Positions 11,922 through 22,860 of a stretch of DNA of 64,000 nucleotides are shown here, piece by piece. The position numbers and the translations under genes are program-made. Positions within the stretch are counted from its first letter, which is position 1. Each line of letters opens with the position of its first letter. Location of the stretch: assembly GCA_949751835.1 (NCBI GenBank), contig CATKHK010000063.1:233045-297044 (forward strand), given 5' to 3'. This DNA is from Blepharisma japonicum. Taxonomy: Eukaryota; Ciliophora; Heterotrichea; Heterotrichida; Blepharismidae. Under the pieces are notes generated by a model. That model made no database searches. It was not told the DNA's origin and saw only the letters and a list, made by a program, of their open reading frames with translations.

Positions 11922-13292
11922 ATGGGATGTTTTGCAAGCAAATCAAAAAAAAAAACAACAGAGCTCAAACCAAAGCCTAAAAAGCTTGTAGAATTTTATT
12001 ACTTAGATAGAAAATCAATGAAAATCATTCACCATGACGCTAGCGGTATGTTTCAAACTTTCAGAATTTGCAAAGAGGCCAATTTTTATACTGACTCAGC
12101 AGTTGGCATTATATCTAAAACACATATTATCATGGCTGGAGGCTCAAATAAGAATAGATACAGTAGAATGATATATGATGTGGACCTTGCTGCATCAGAT
12201 TTCACAGCCCTGAAAAAATTACCAATCGCATCTAGATGAGGCTACATAATAAAACATAGAAATATGGTTTATTTTATTGGTGGGATTACTAAATCTAATA
12301 AGGTAAAAAAGTCTGCTCCATTGATGGTTTTAAACTTAGAAAATTTGAAATGGAAGTTTCTAGTTAATGGCAATGGAAATCAAAATAATGATTTAGATCC
12401 TAGTTTCCCTATTGATAATTTGTGAATGCCTGGAGCATTTTTATGGAACAATAAAATTTACATTGTCGGAGGCTATAAGTCTAAGGGGAATGGAAAAACT
12501 GAGCCAAATGAGGATGTTTACAGCTTGAGTTTAGAGGATAACTCTTTGAGAAAAGAAAAGTTTATTTTATCTATAGAAGGGGTACAGCCTCTCTGCAGTG
12601 TTAAAGATGATGAAGTCACTATTATAAGTCGATACGACCCAGAAAACAGAAAACCAAGTTTTCAGTGTTACTTGGTGAAAATGATAGAAAACGCACCAAT
12701 GATAAAGAAATTAAGTCCACTTTGTTTAGAGCTTACTGAGTTTTACCCTGCATTTCATGCTGAAAATGGTACTGTATATTTTTCTTACCCTTATTTTATA
12801 TTAAAAAAATACGATTTATCTTCATGACAAACTTTCATGTTTGAGGAAATCATTGTAGCCAGATCGTTAAATCAAGCAAAAATTAATAGAATGGAAAATC
12901 AAATGTCTTATCTAGAATCAACAGGCCATACAAAAATATTTTCTGAATGAGATGACCATCGGGATTCCCAATGGATAAGTTGTAAGTGGCATCCTAATAA
13001 AAGTATGGCAACTTTGTCTATATCTTTGGTTGAAATCGATTGCAAGGAATTTAATAAATTTAAAAAAAGAAAAAAGCAAAAGCAAAAAATAAGACAAGAA
13101 ATTAACAATTTATTTAAAGAAAGAGCACCAGAGGCTAAGGAAGATTCAAGTCATAGCAGCTCAGATTCAGAGGAAAGTGGAAGTGAAAGTGGAAGTGGAA
13201 GTGAAAGTGAAAGTGGAAGTGGAAGTGGAAGTGGAAGTGGAAGTGAAGATGAAAGTAAACTCGATTGGTCAGCTATTTCCTTAGAAATTTAG
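11922..13292 (+). CDS. putatively acylated Kelch-like protein with Ser-Gly/Glu tail
   Basis: A 456-residue protein, reading TGA at 12237 and several later sites as Trp and ending at TAG 13290-13292. The N-terminus MGCFASKSKKK fits N-myristoylation at Gly2 with a possible palmitate on Cys3 and a basic patch, so membrane anchoring is likely. The body shows Kelch-like strands such as HIIMAGGS, MVYFIGGIT and KIYIVGGYKS (about residues 60-350). A Lys-rich helix follows (about 380-410), then an acidic low-complexity tail of Ser-Gly and Ser-Glu dipeptides. It lies between two GTPase genes on the same strand. It is not a close paralogue of the Kelch-like array at 1-6 kb. Function is unknown. Confidence 0.7.
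13173..13256 (+). repeat. GGAAGT/GAAAGT hexanucleotide repeat in coding sequence
   Basis: About 14 tandem copies of GGAAGT or GAAAGT encode the alternating Gly-Ser and Glu-Ser tail of the Kelch-like protein. The repeat stays in frame and is likely to vary in length between alleles. Confidence 0.85.
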
Positions 13293-13666
13293 ATTTATTA
13301 AAATAAAAATCATCTAACATGATTCATTTAAAGTTTTTTCAATAAATGGAATTTTTTTGCATAAACTTCATGATTTAAATGATAATAAATATCTAGAAAT
13401 TAGCTGTAAATTCTTAAGTTTACACACTTTGGATTCGTATAAAGCCCAAAGGTTTATTTGTTGCAATACTTATTAGTATTATTATTATTATTATCATTTT
13501 AACATTTTAACTCAAATTTATATTTTTCCATCAATGCTCATTTATAATTTCACTAGCTTTTGCAATGCTAAAACACTACCTTGAAGCTTATTAAGCACTT
13601 AAATACTTTAAAATGATGTCAATATTTAGATTTAGCCATCCATTTTATTCTTTCTATAATTTTTAA
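13293..13666. other. intergenic
   Basis: AT-rich spacer with a short ATT trinucleotide run near 13478-13493. No gene is seen. Its last 19 bp form the pre-ATG motif of the next gene. Confidence 0.4.
13648..13666 (+). promoter_or_regulatory. conserved pre-ATG motif TTCTTTCTATAATTTTTAA
   Basis: It directly abuts the ATG at 13667. It matches the blocks before 11922 and 19879, with the core TTCTNTCTATAATT. The match extends upstream to a CCATTTT-like run shared with the 19879 gene. Confidence 0.45.
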
Positions 13667-16066
13667 ATGGAGCCTTGGCCTGATCCTAAATTTGCTTATA
13701 TGCAAACTTGTTCAAAAGATCAAATACTTGTTAACAATTATACCGGAACAAGTGATGGCAATGAAACACGAACTCCAGCTGATACTTCCTACCCTAAATT
13801 TAATACTCCGGGCATGTTTCAATCGCAAGAGTTTGGCTTTTTTAACCAACCACAATTTTTTCAAAACCCAGCCAATGAATACATAAGAAGACCGAACACT
13901 ACAAAATATTCAGATTTAAATGATGGCTTTAATAACCAACCACAATTTTATAAATACCAAGGCAATGAAGATTGAGAATCAAAAACACTGAGGACTGAAA
14001 CAAGATATCAAAATTTAAATTATGAGAAAAAAGGAATGAAAGTTGCAGAATATTCATCATCCTCCTCTCCTGTGTCTGAGGAGTCTAAAAATAGACACGG
14101 ATCTGATAAAAGGCATCATAGTAAAAGGCATCATAACAAGAAATCAGAAAGATTGCAAGAAGACTCTCGTAGATTTGAGGATGTTAATGAAAGCCCAAAA
14201 AAACCTTATATAAGTCAGAAACGAAAAAAATCACCCCAATTCCCTTGTGAGTATCAAAATAATGGTCAGGAAGGTGTAAGAGTTGATCATGCTGGCAGGA
14301 GGCCCAAATATAATAAGAGAAATAAGTCTGATTCTTCAAGCTCTTCAAGATCCAGTTCAAGTGATCATAAAAAGCGAAAACATGAGCATAAGAGAAAGCA
14401 TCATCACCATAAACATCATGATTCATCTTCAAAAAAAAAAATGAAAGAAATGGAAAAAATAATTGCACTGCTTGGAGCAAAACTTTTGGACGATAAAGAA
14501 GTTCCCAAAAAACCTAAAAATAAAAAGAATCCTGAGCCAGAAATATTTCCGTATTTTCCTGGAGATTTAAGGCCAGCGGATAAATTTGATGAAGAAAGAC
14601 GGAGACTATCATTAGAAGAACAAAAAGACCACCTGCAGCCTGCCAGCAACAAAAAGCTCAATATTCCTCAGTTTCAAAGTGTAGTAGCCTTAGTTATTGG
14701 AGAAACAGGCTCAGGAAAGTCCACATTTATTAATGCACTTACTAATTTTTTCAAAGACGGAAGTTTTGAAAATAAAAAATATGCCATAGGAATTAGTGAT
14801 TATGGACAAACTGAGTCTGAATTTAAGCAAATTAAAGATGGAGCAAACCAAGGAGTCAGCCAAACACAAGATTGCTGTGGATATGAATTTACAGATTCTC
14901 AAAGTGCTAGTACTTTTACATTTATCGATACCCCTGGAGTAAGCGACACGAGAGGTGTAGATTATGATGATAAAAACTTAAAAAAAATTCTTGGGCAAAT
15001 CAAAGAGTATGATGAAATCAATGCGATATTAATAGTCCAAAATGGAAGTCAAGCCAGATTGACACCAAATCTAACAAACGCACTTAATAGAATTTTAGGT
15101 ATTCTTCCAAATGAAGTTAGTGACAATATAGTTTTAGTTCTTACAAATTCTCCTTTTAATACAAACTTTCCTGTTAATAGTCTTGAAATACGACCAAAGA
15201 AAGTATTTTTGATAGATAATTCAAGCTTTAAAAAACCTGGAGAATTTGATGATTTAAATGGTCTCAGAGACTCCTGAAACAAATCTATGGCGAGAATTAA
15301 AGAAATAGCAGAATTCATTAGCACAATGGGCTCTTTTAATGCAAAGTGCTTCAATGAGGTGGAAAAAAGAGTTGACGAAGCGAAACAAATCTTGCATGAA
15401 GCTAAAACAAAACTCTTTAACCTATATGATCTAAAGCAACAAATTGAAGAAATTAAAATGAATAAAGAATTAAAATTTGCTGATGCCCAAACTTATAAAG
15501 ATTTTATGAAAACTAAAAAAATAGATCAGATAGAATGAGAAGATGTAGCTTACCATAATACTGTTTGTGGCAATGATAGCTCTTTATGCCATGAACATTG
15601 CAGCCTAGAATTTACCAAAGATAAAAATGGATCAGTTTTTTCTAAATGTGCATGTATGGGATCTGGTCTAAAATGCAAAGTTTGCGGATGTGGGGCTGAT
15701 AGTCACTACCATACGAAGAAAATACCTACAAAAACGGAAAAACTCGTTGACGAAGTATTACAAGATGTAAAGGATAAGTTCACCTCACTTAATGCTAAGG
15801 CAGAAGAATTAGGAGCTCAAGAAGAAGGACTTGAAGGTGATATCAAAAAGGTGGAAATGTCTATAAACAAAGCAAAAAGTAAATTAAAGGCTGCTATCCT
15901 ACAGGTAAAGAAAGTTGCTCCTCGCTATAATATATCTGGGGAAATTGATAATTCCATCAAAGTTTTAGAATATGATCTGAAAAACACTGCAGACCCTAAG
16001 AAGAGAAAGTCAATTGCAGATTCCATTCGTACTCTTAGAGAATTTTACGAGAGTCTTAAATTTTAA
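13667..16066 (+). CDS. AIG1/septin-like GTPase with low-complexity N-terminus (copy C)
   Basis: A 799-residue protein with TGA at 13973, 15275 and 15536 read as Trp; it ends at TAA 16064-16066. It has no KH domain. Residues 1-110 are Asn/Gln/Phe/Tyr-rich, with FNNQPQF repeated; residues 120-290 are rich in Ser, His, Lys and Arg (a KRKHHHHKHHD-type stretch). The G domain follows with GETGSGKST near 345-353, a SQTQDCCGYEF switch-like segment, DTPGVSDTRG and LTNSP. Then come a helical segment, a full Cys/His module (C-x6-C-x3-C ... CAC ... C-x2-C-x-C ... HYHTKKIP) and a coiled coil. The N-terminus resembles that of RNA-granule or speckle proteins, which is an inference from composition only. Confidence 0.78.
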
Positions 16067-17370
16067 GTAATATTCCAGTGTCGAAAGTATATTTTCATTA
16101 TATAAGATTTAATCACTTAATTTTATTTTATCTTTTAAAGTGAAATTTTAGCAATGCTAAAATTGGCTTTAAATTAATTTATTGGCTTGGATTATATTTT
16201 TAAAATGAAATTATGTTTATCTAAATGAGTGTAGACATTCATAATCTGAAGCTGGCTTAATAAATGTAAAATGTTAAATATAAAAGTTTAGGCATAGCAA
16301 AGGTAACTTTAATTATAGTCAAGAATATTTATGATAAGCCTGAATGATGTTTAGTATCTTCTTTAATTGTCTTCCTCCAACTTTAAAAAATTTCGTTAAA
16401 GGCAGATTAGGCTAGGCTAATTATAAGTTCCTACAGCAAATATTAAACCTTCATAGCCACTAAGATACTAGGCTTACGAGTGACCATTTAGGAAAAAAAA
16501 ATTAAATAGAGTAATTAGGAATTTGAGAGGGATTAAATCAGCTTATAAGCAATGCAACTTCTGTATATAATTTTATCAGAAATTATCAAATTCTCAAGAT
16601 TCCTCATACCATGCGTATAGGTGGCCATATAAGAAAAAATCCAAAAAAGAGTAATTAGGAATTTGAGGGGTATTAAAGAGGCAAAGTAGCTTTTGTTTGT
16701 ATATTATCAGAAATTATAAAATTCTCAAGACTCTTTCATTGTTTGCCATATGTTAGAAAATAGTGTGGTGTGCTTTGCTTAACAATTTAAGAATATTTAT
16801 TATATTCTGGATGAATCGCTAACAAATATTATGGTATAAACCATAATTTTATGAAAAAGCAAAGAGCATAAAATTAGAATGATTTTTTTTAGTATATCTA
16901 TTATAAATTTTTTTTCGCCAATACCAAAAGCTTGAATAAACAAGTAGTTAAATGATTTTATCTTTATGATGGAATTTTAATTTTATTATAAAAATGCATC
17001 ACAGAGAATTTACTCTAAAGCATCTTTTTGGAGTCTTGCTTATAAGATGTGAATTTTTTTGAGAAAAGCTGGTTCAAATTAATCATGGAGCTTATAAGTA
17101 GCGTGTGCTACATTCAAAGTTATGAAATTATAGGAATAGATATCAATAAATGCTTTCTTTTAAATAGATTTAAAGATTTCATCATAAATATAAATTTTGC
17201 TAATAGTTGAGTATGCTTATGTATAACCCTTAATCATTATTGATTAATTAAGCTAACAATTTTTAGGTTTTGAGTAAAGATTTTAGCCTAAAAAAAACTT
17301 AAAGCCCAATAGCTTTATAATGACGGACAAGAATTATAAAATTTATTCAAACATGCTAAATATTATAATA
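16067..17370. other. intergenic with a 140-bp tandem duplication
   Basis: 1.3 kb of AT-rich DNA without a gene. It holds the two-copy repeat listed at 16480-16745. No RNA gene or recognisable relic is seen elsewhere in it. Confidence 0.4.
16480..16745. repeat. two imperfect direct repeats, period about 140 bp
   Basis: Two segments share blocks in the same order: GAGTAATTAGGAATTTGAG (around 16509 and 16649), a TATCAGAAATTAT block and AATTCTCAAGA near the end. The copies have diverged between blocks. They are noncoding and of unknown function. Confidence 0.6.
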
Positions 17371-17835
17371 CTAATAATTAATAGTAGCTTTAAATATTAA
17401 ACCTCCATATCTGACTGTATTTTGGACAATTATATGCAAGCAATTATTTCCTTGAACAGTATTTGAAAGCATATCAATATCTGTCAAAGTACTAGAGGTG
17501 CTGGATTTCATCTCTACTAGCCTTCCATTAAGAAATAAGGTAAAATTATCATCAGCAGCAATTGTAATATAAGAACGAGTCGGAATTCCAGGAACATCAA
17601 AACATCTTATAAATAGCACAGTCTTAGATTTTGAATTATCCACGTTTTCTCAGATCCAATATACACCATCAATATTTGGCCAAATGCTAGCATGCTGTAC
17701 TAAACTCGTTGCATAGATTTTTTCAGAGGATTGAAATGTATATACAAGCCCATCACTAATTACAGTTAAGGTTTGTGCATATATTTTTTGGTAGAGCAAG
17801 ATATAAAAAGCCAGAAAAGATAAGCTTTTATTCAT
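17371..17835 (-). CDS. small secreted protein, lectin-like fold possible
   Basis: A 154-residue protein with ATG at 17833-17835, TAA near 17371 and one in-frame TGA (Trp) at about 17650. The N-terminus MNKSLSFLAFYILLYQKIYA is a clear signal peptide. The mature part has beta-strand-rich sequence, including IAADDNFTLFLNGRLVE, which resembles the core of galactose-binding or PA14-type jelly rolls, where a DD...LxxNG run is common. Two Cys could form a disulphide. Its neighbours are GTPase copies C and D on the other strand, with over 1.3 kb of spacer on each side. The exact family is uncertain. Confidence 0.6.
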
Positions 17836-18982
17836 TTATTATATAAATTGATATTATATTTTCAAGTAAGCCATATTGGAAGCTAAACATAAGAGTGTTT
17901 ATAAAATTTAATATGTTAAAATCGTCTATCATTCTATTAATTTAGTATTATTTAATAAATATTTTCAGCAATTCATTAAATAAATCTCATTGTTAGAGCT
18001 ATATCAGAAAAGAATAAAAATTATCATCAAAATCATGTTTGATAGATTTTTTGTTTTAATAGTTAAAATAATGCTAAGATTGATATTTATGCCATCAAAA
18101 TACCTTTTATTGTAAATTAACTGAAATATTTAGATTAATAAAACTTTCAACAGGTTAAATGAGGGAAAAAATAAAATTAATATGCATTCTTCACTCGCAG
18201 GCTAGCAACTGATTTTTCCTATTTGTTTTTCTTATAAATATAAAATAGTCATATCTACTTATATAAGCAATTAGTATATAAATTATTCTCTAGATAGCAG
18301 CAAATCTTGTAATACATTATCAAAATAGGCTGCTCGCAATAAATTTTGAAATACTTTTGATATAAACTAAAATTGATTAACCCTGATTTTACAAGTCTGA
18401 GAACTCAAAAGAATGCTATAGTCAATCTGCTTAAATAATCAATTTGCAGGTGAAAGAGATACATCGGCAATTGTTGAATAAAATAATACTAATTGCTTTT
18501 GAGATTGAATTTTATCAACTATAAGTGCATCTTCAAGCTGGATCTCTATTTCAAGTTCGCTTCAATTAGAATTTTTAGTATCTTTTGCACAGATTAGCTG
18601 TTAAAATATTAAGTCTCGAGAAAGCACTTCATAAAAAGAGATATTGTGTTTCTGAAGTCCATAATATATTGATTAGGATGCTTGTTGGAGAGTTGCCGCT
18701 TATATAATAGTTGATTAATTAAGATATTACTTTCTAGATTGGCTGATTTTAAGCATAATCAACATTAAAAATATAATTTATAATTTTTTTTAGAAACTGT
18801 ATCACCTGATATTTCAGATATCCCTCAGGAATTATTAAATCCCCATTTTTTACAAAGAACTTTATTTTGGCTCAAAAATATTGTGCTCCTCTTATCAAAT
18901 TTTGCAATTGTATAAAAATGAATGCATCACAGCTCTATAGCATTATATTTTTTATTATGCATAGTTTGGTATGAGAACAAAT

Positions 18983-19070
18983 CTTGAACTGAAACAAATA
19001 GTCAATTTATCAACAGAGCAGACTAAAAACACATCAAAAAGGGGACTAAAAGTGCAAATAAAAGAAAAGA
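18983..19070 (+). pseudogene. fragment of the 22861-24039 gene
   Basis: About 85 bp align without large gaps to codons about 20-50 of the unknown protein at 22861-24039. Shared blocks include AAAACACATCAAAAA and ACTAAAAGTGCA. The flanks do not match and stops interrupt the frame, so this is a short dispersed relic. Confidence 0.65.
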
Positions 19071-19860
19071 GAGTTGAAAATGGGTAATCTTAGAAAATTT
19101 GCAGCATATAAAATAAATAATTAAATTGTAGAGCAGGATTTGAGGAATTCTAAATCACAGCATTTCTGAAGAATTTAGCAGAAAATAGAAAGGCTACCTA
19201 AGCAAAACGTTAAGAAGAGGATTAAAATAAAATGCTTTAAATATTTATAAAAATATTTTAAGATAAAAGCTCAAATAAATCAATGTTAACTATTCAGCTA
19301 AAGCACATTCTTAAATCTGCAGGAATCTTGTAAATAGAAACTATATATTTGATAAACTATAATATAAATTTTCTACCTATGACATATTTAGCCATTTTAA
19401 TTTAATATATAATTCATTCTACACTTTTTATAAGTTTCAAAATAATGCTAAGCTCTAAAACCTTCTTTTGTTTTTCAATATATAAGCACAATCAAAATTT
19501 TATTTTCTTTGAAATAAGCAAATAAATTTTAAAACAATCATTAGTGCAAAGTATTTTAATTTCTTTCCAAAATTTTAATATCAAGATCTTGCTTTTAAAT
19601 TAGCAGGTAGCTTTCTAGAGCTCGATTATTAGCACAAACAATTTTTTATGTAATTTCAAACCTATTATTTGTCAATTTTCTTATATTTTAAAGGTTTTTC
19701 AACACTGCCTTGATAATAATCGCATGTGTCAGAAAAGTTGTTATAAAACCATTTTATTAGACAATTATAATGCTGAGATACAATTTAAGACTTGATAAAC
19801 ATTTCATGAAATTTTTGCTATTAAAATGGTTTTCCCTAACATCCTGAAATTTACCATTTT

Positions 19861-19878
19861 TTTCTTTCTATAATTATA
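19861..19878 (+). promoter_or_regulatory. conserved pre-ATG motif TTTCTTTCTATAATTATA
   Basis: It directly abuts the ATG at 19879 and shares the core TTCTTTCTATAATT with the blocks before 11922 and 13667. Confidence 0.45.
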
Positions 19879-21957
19879 ATGGCTTATCCAAATCTAGGAG
19901 ACAGTAGTTACCTTACAGCATATAAAAATCGTAGCAATATACCTCAACTTGGAGCCATCAATATTCCTAATCAACAATATAACCAAGGTGGTTATATGTA
20001 TGGTCTATATTATAACCAATGCCCTCCAATGCGTATGAATATGAACCCAAATTTGCCGCAATATCCAAATTTCAATAATCCATATAAAATATCAAATCAG
20101 CAATATCCAAATTTCAATAATCCATATAAAATACCAAATCAACAATATCAAGATCTCAATAATGAATCAAAAATTGAAGATTCAAAAAATACTGGGGGAC
20201 ATAAAAATCCTAACCTATTGATATATCCATCACTTCCACCATTACCTGAAGAATCTGATCCAAGCCTGAAACCTCAAAAAAAGGGGAAAAATTATAAATA
20301 TTCTTCAGAAGAAGAAATGAGAGATATAAGAAAGCAATTAAAGAGGATTGAGAAGCTAATAAAGAAAAAACCACAAGAACCAATAAAGGTGAGTCCACAA
20401 GAAATTCAACCCCCACAAAAGCTTTTTGAAAGGGTAAGAACAGATTTTAAAGTAGAAGTAGATATTAAAGTTGAAGAAATAATTGATAAAAAATTAGAAG
20501 AAAAAAAAGTCTCTTTGGCAAATCAGAAGAAGCTCAATATTGCTCCGTACCAAAAAATAGTTTCCTTAGTCATTGGGGAAACAGGGTCAGGAAAGTCCAC
20601 ATTTATTAACACTCTTACAAATTTTTTCAGAAATGGAACCTTATTAAATAAAAAAATTGCTATACCTAACGAACATTTCCCTCAAACTGAAAATGATTTA
20701 AAACACGCAGAAAGCGGAAAAGGGAAAGATCAAAGCCAGACAGTTGATTGCTGTCGGTATGATTTTAGAGATCTTGATAGTGCTAGCACATTTACATTTA
20801 TTGATACCCCAGGACTAAGTGATACTCGAGGAGTAGATCAAGACGATGTGAATATAAGTAAAATTGAAAATGAAATTGTGAAGTATCAAGATATCAATGC
20901 AATTATAATAGTTCAAAACGGAAGTCAGGCTAGAAAAACAGCAAGCCTAAATAATTCACTTGTTAGGATTAGAAACACTCTGCCAAGAAATGCTGAAAAA
21001 AATATACTTTTAGTCCTTACAAATTCTTCCCTTTCTCCAAACTTCGATGTTAATTCTTTGCCTATAGCTCCAAAAAAAACGTTTATCATGGACAATAGCG
21101 CTTTTAATATAGTTGACCCTAAATCTCTCAGTGAATGAAATTTAATGGACTTGCAAAAAGACTGGGACAGATCAATGGAAAAAGTCAAAGAATTAGCTGA
21201 GTATTTATGTATAATGGGCAGTTTTAGCATCCAATGCTTCAAAGAGATGATTGAAGAAAAAGATAGAGCGATACTAAGTTTTCATCAGGCAAAAATTAAA
21301 CTCCAAAACCTTTATGAACTACATGAAAAGCTTGAAGAGGCTAAAATAATGAAAAATTTGTTATTAAAGGATGCTAAAACTTATCAAAATTTTGTGGAAA
21401 CCAGAACAATTGATCAGATTGAATGAATTGATGTGGACTATCATAATACTGTTTGTAGCAATGATGAATCTTTATGCCATGAAAAATGTGGCCTGGAATT
21501 TACCCCAGAAGAAGATAGATCAGTTTTTTCGTGTTGTTCATGTATGGGAGACAATTCTATTTGCACAAAATGTCACTGTGGACCTTAAAGCCACTACCAC
21601 ACGAAAAAAATTCCTATAAAAACTCAAAAAAAAATAGAAGAAATCCTGCAGGATGTAAAAAAGAAGTTCGATAAAAAAACTGCTAGGGCAAATCAATATG
21701 AAACTGAAGAGCAGAAATTTTTAAGTAGCATTGAAGAAGTGAAAAAATCTATAGATGATACTAAAATTGAAATAAATACAGCAATTCAAAGACTAAAAGA
21801 AGTTGCGCCACATTATAATATATCTGAGAATATTCATAACTTCATTGCACAATTAAAAATGCAACAGAAAATAGAACAAATACCTAAGAAGAAAGCTGAA
21901 AATTATGCGACTATTAAGGTTCTTGAAGAAATTTATAATAATCTTAAATTGGATTAA
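19879..21957 (+). CDS. AIG1/septin-like GTPase, low-complexity N-terminus, premature TAA (copy D)
   Basis: The frame runs from ATG 19879 with TGA at 21136 and 21424 as Trp. Residues 1-110 are Tyr/Asn/Gln/Pro-rich with two 14-residue repeats; a Lys/Glu-rich helix follows; then the G domain with GETGSGKST near 233-241, SQTVDCC, DTPGLSDTRG and LTNSS; a helix; and the Cys/His module. Inside that module, at the position where copies B and C read CGHNSHYH or CGADSHYH, this copy reads CGP-stop-SHYH (TAA 21586-21588). The frame stays open and conserved afterwards to TAA at 21955-21957, coiled coil included. The predicted product is 569 residues without the last zinc ligands and coiled coil, or 692 with readthrough. 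No 15- or 16-nt GT-AG intron can remove the stop. Confidence 0.75.
20059..20142 (+). repeat. two 42-bp tandem repeats in coding sequence
   Basis: 20059-20100 and 20101-20142 are almost identical and encode two copies of the 14-residue unit QYPNFNNPYKIxNQ in the Asn/Gln/Tyr/Pro-rich N-terminus of GTPase copy D. Confidence 0.85.
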
Positions 21958-22500
21958 AATTTTATTGAATTGCTAGAAATAATAAATGCTAATTTTTAAA
22001 GTTAAATAAAATAGAGTAAACGCAATATTATGATTTCATAAGCATAATTTTTATCCAAATCTTAAAAAATTGATGATTAAAGTTTATGTTCAGTTGACGA
22101 CGTTTTACAAAAATCTAGAGATATGAATTAAGAAGTCATAATAAAATTTAATATAACTTCCATTATATATAATCATAAATCCATTGCACATGAAGAAATT
22201 AAAATAATGGGTAGCATAATTGATTAATTTCAAGTCCACAATTTTGAAAAGTAGGTGTTATAGTTAAATTGATTATAATAATACTACTTGCAAAAATAAT
22301 GCATCTTTATATATTATTTTTGCATTGATTTAACTTAAATTTGGTCATGAAGCCAAAAAATAGGAATTTTAAAATGTTTATTCGCTCACGGAGGAAGTTA
22401 AAATTTTTTATTAGTTTATAATAATTCCTAATATTCCAATTCTTATCTTTCCATTTTCTTGTCAAAAATGCAAGCATTTCTTATGGATTTATAATGGAAA
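21958..22500. other. intergenic
   Basis: AT-rich spacer without an open frame of note. From about 22440 it becomes similar to the region just upstream of 24286, as the leading edge of a small duplication that includes the two short genes. Confidence 0.4.
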
Positions 22501-22710
22501 ATGTTCAGAAGCTATTTACATATTCTCAAACCCTACAAATTTCAACCTTATAAGTGAATTGATGGAAGCAGATTATCAGAAGCAGCAAAAATAAATTCTC
22601 CGCTCCACTTCCAAAACCTCTCAGAGCGTCGAGTTTATAAGCAAAAACTGGAGCCACCTGAAGTCTCTTTCCCCAAAATTAGCGTCATTAACAAGGCTGA
22701 CATACTCTAG
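22501..22710 (+). CDS. small basic protein, paralogue of 24286-24477
   Basis: A 69-residue protein starting MFRSYLHILKPYKF, with one TGA (in YK-W-ID) read as Trp, ending at TAG 22708-22710. The copy at 24286 has TGG-equivalent Trp at the same place (FK-W-ND), and the blocks EAA(K/R)INSPL, FQNL and PPEVS are conserved at the protein level, so it is real coding sequence. The N-terminus is basic and amphipathic, as in mitochondrial targeting peptides. The family is not recognised. It lies 150 bp upstream of the 22861 gene on the same strand. Confidence 0.65.
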
Positions 22711-22860
22711 CTGACCTTTTTAACTTAAATTTCTTCTTATTCCAGATCTTTTAATTCTTTTTATTTATTCAGCAATCTAGATTTTTTAAGAAAAAACCTA
22801 AACCTTATCAATCTTGCAGAGGCTTTTGTGCTTTTCTTTGATTATATACGAAAGATAATC

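Larger units (their letters stand above)
17836..19878. other. 2 kb AT-rich spacer with one gene fragment
   Basis: No intact gene is seen. It contains the relic of the 22861-24039 gene at about 18983-19070 and the pre-ATG motif of the next gene at its end. The rest shows no open frame, RNA gene or repeat that I could support. Confidence 0.45.

Noticed and set aside
13173-13256. Hexanucleotide run as a CRISPR array or satellite
   Set aside because: It is an in-frame Ser-Gly/Glu coding repeat without spacers.
14184-14480. Open frames on the opposite strand of the GTPase, VPS13 and ABCG genes
   Set aside because: They are shadows of real coding sequence: composition follows the sense gene, there are no family motifs, and they are not conserved between paralogues.
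21571-21590. An intron removing the TAA in GTPase copy D
   Set aside because: The only GT...AG options around the stop are 13 or 19 nt, not the 15 or 16 nt seen elsewhere, and they would delete conserved Cys/His residues.
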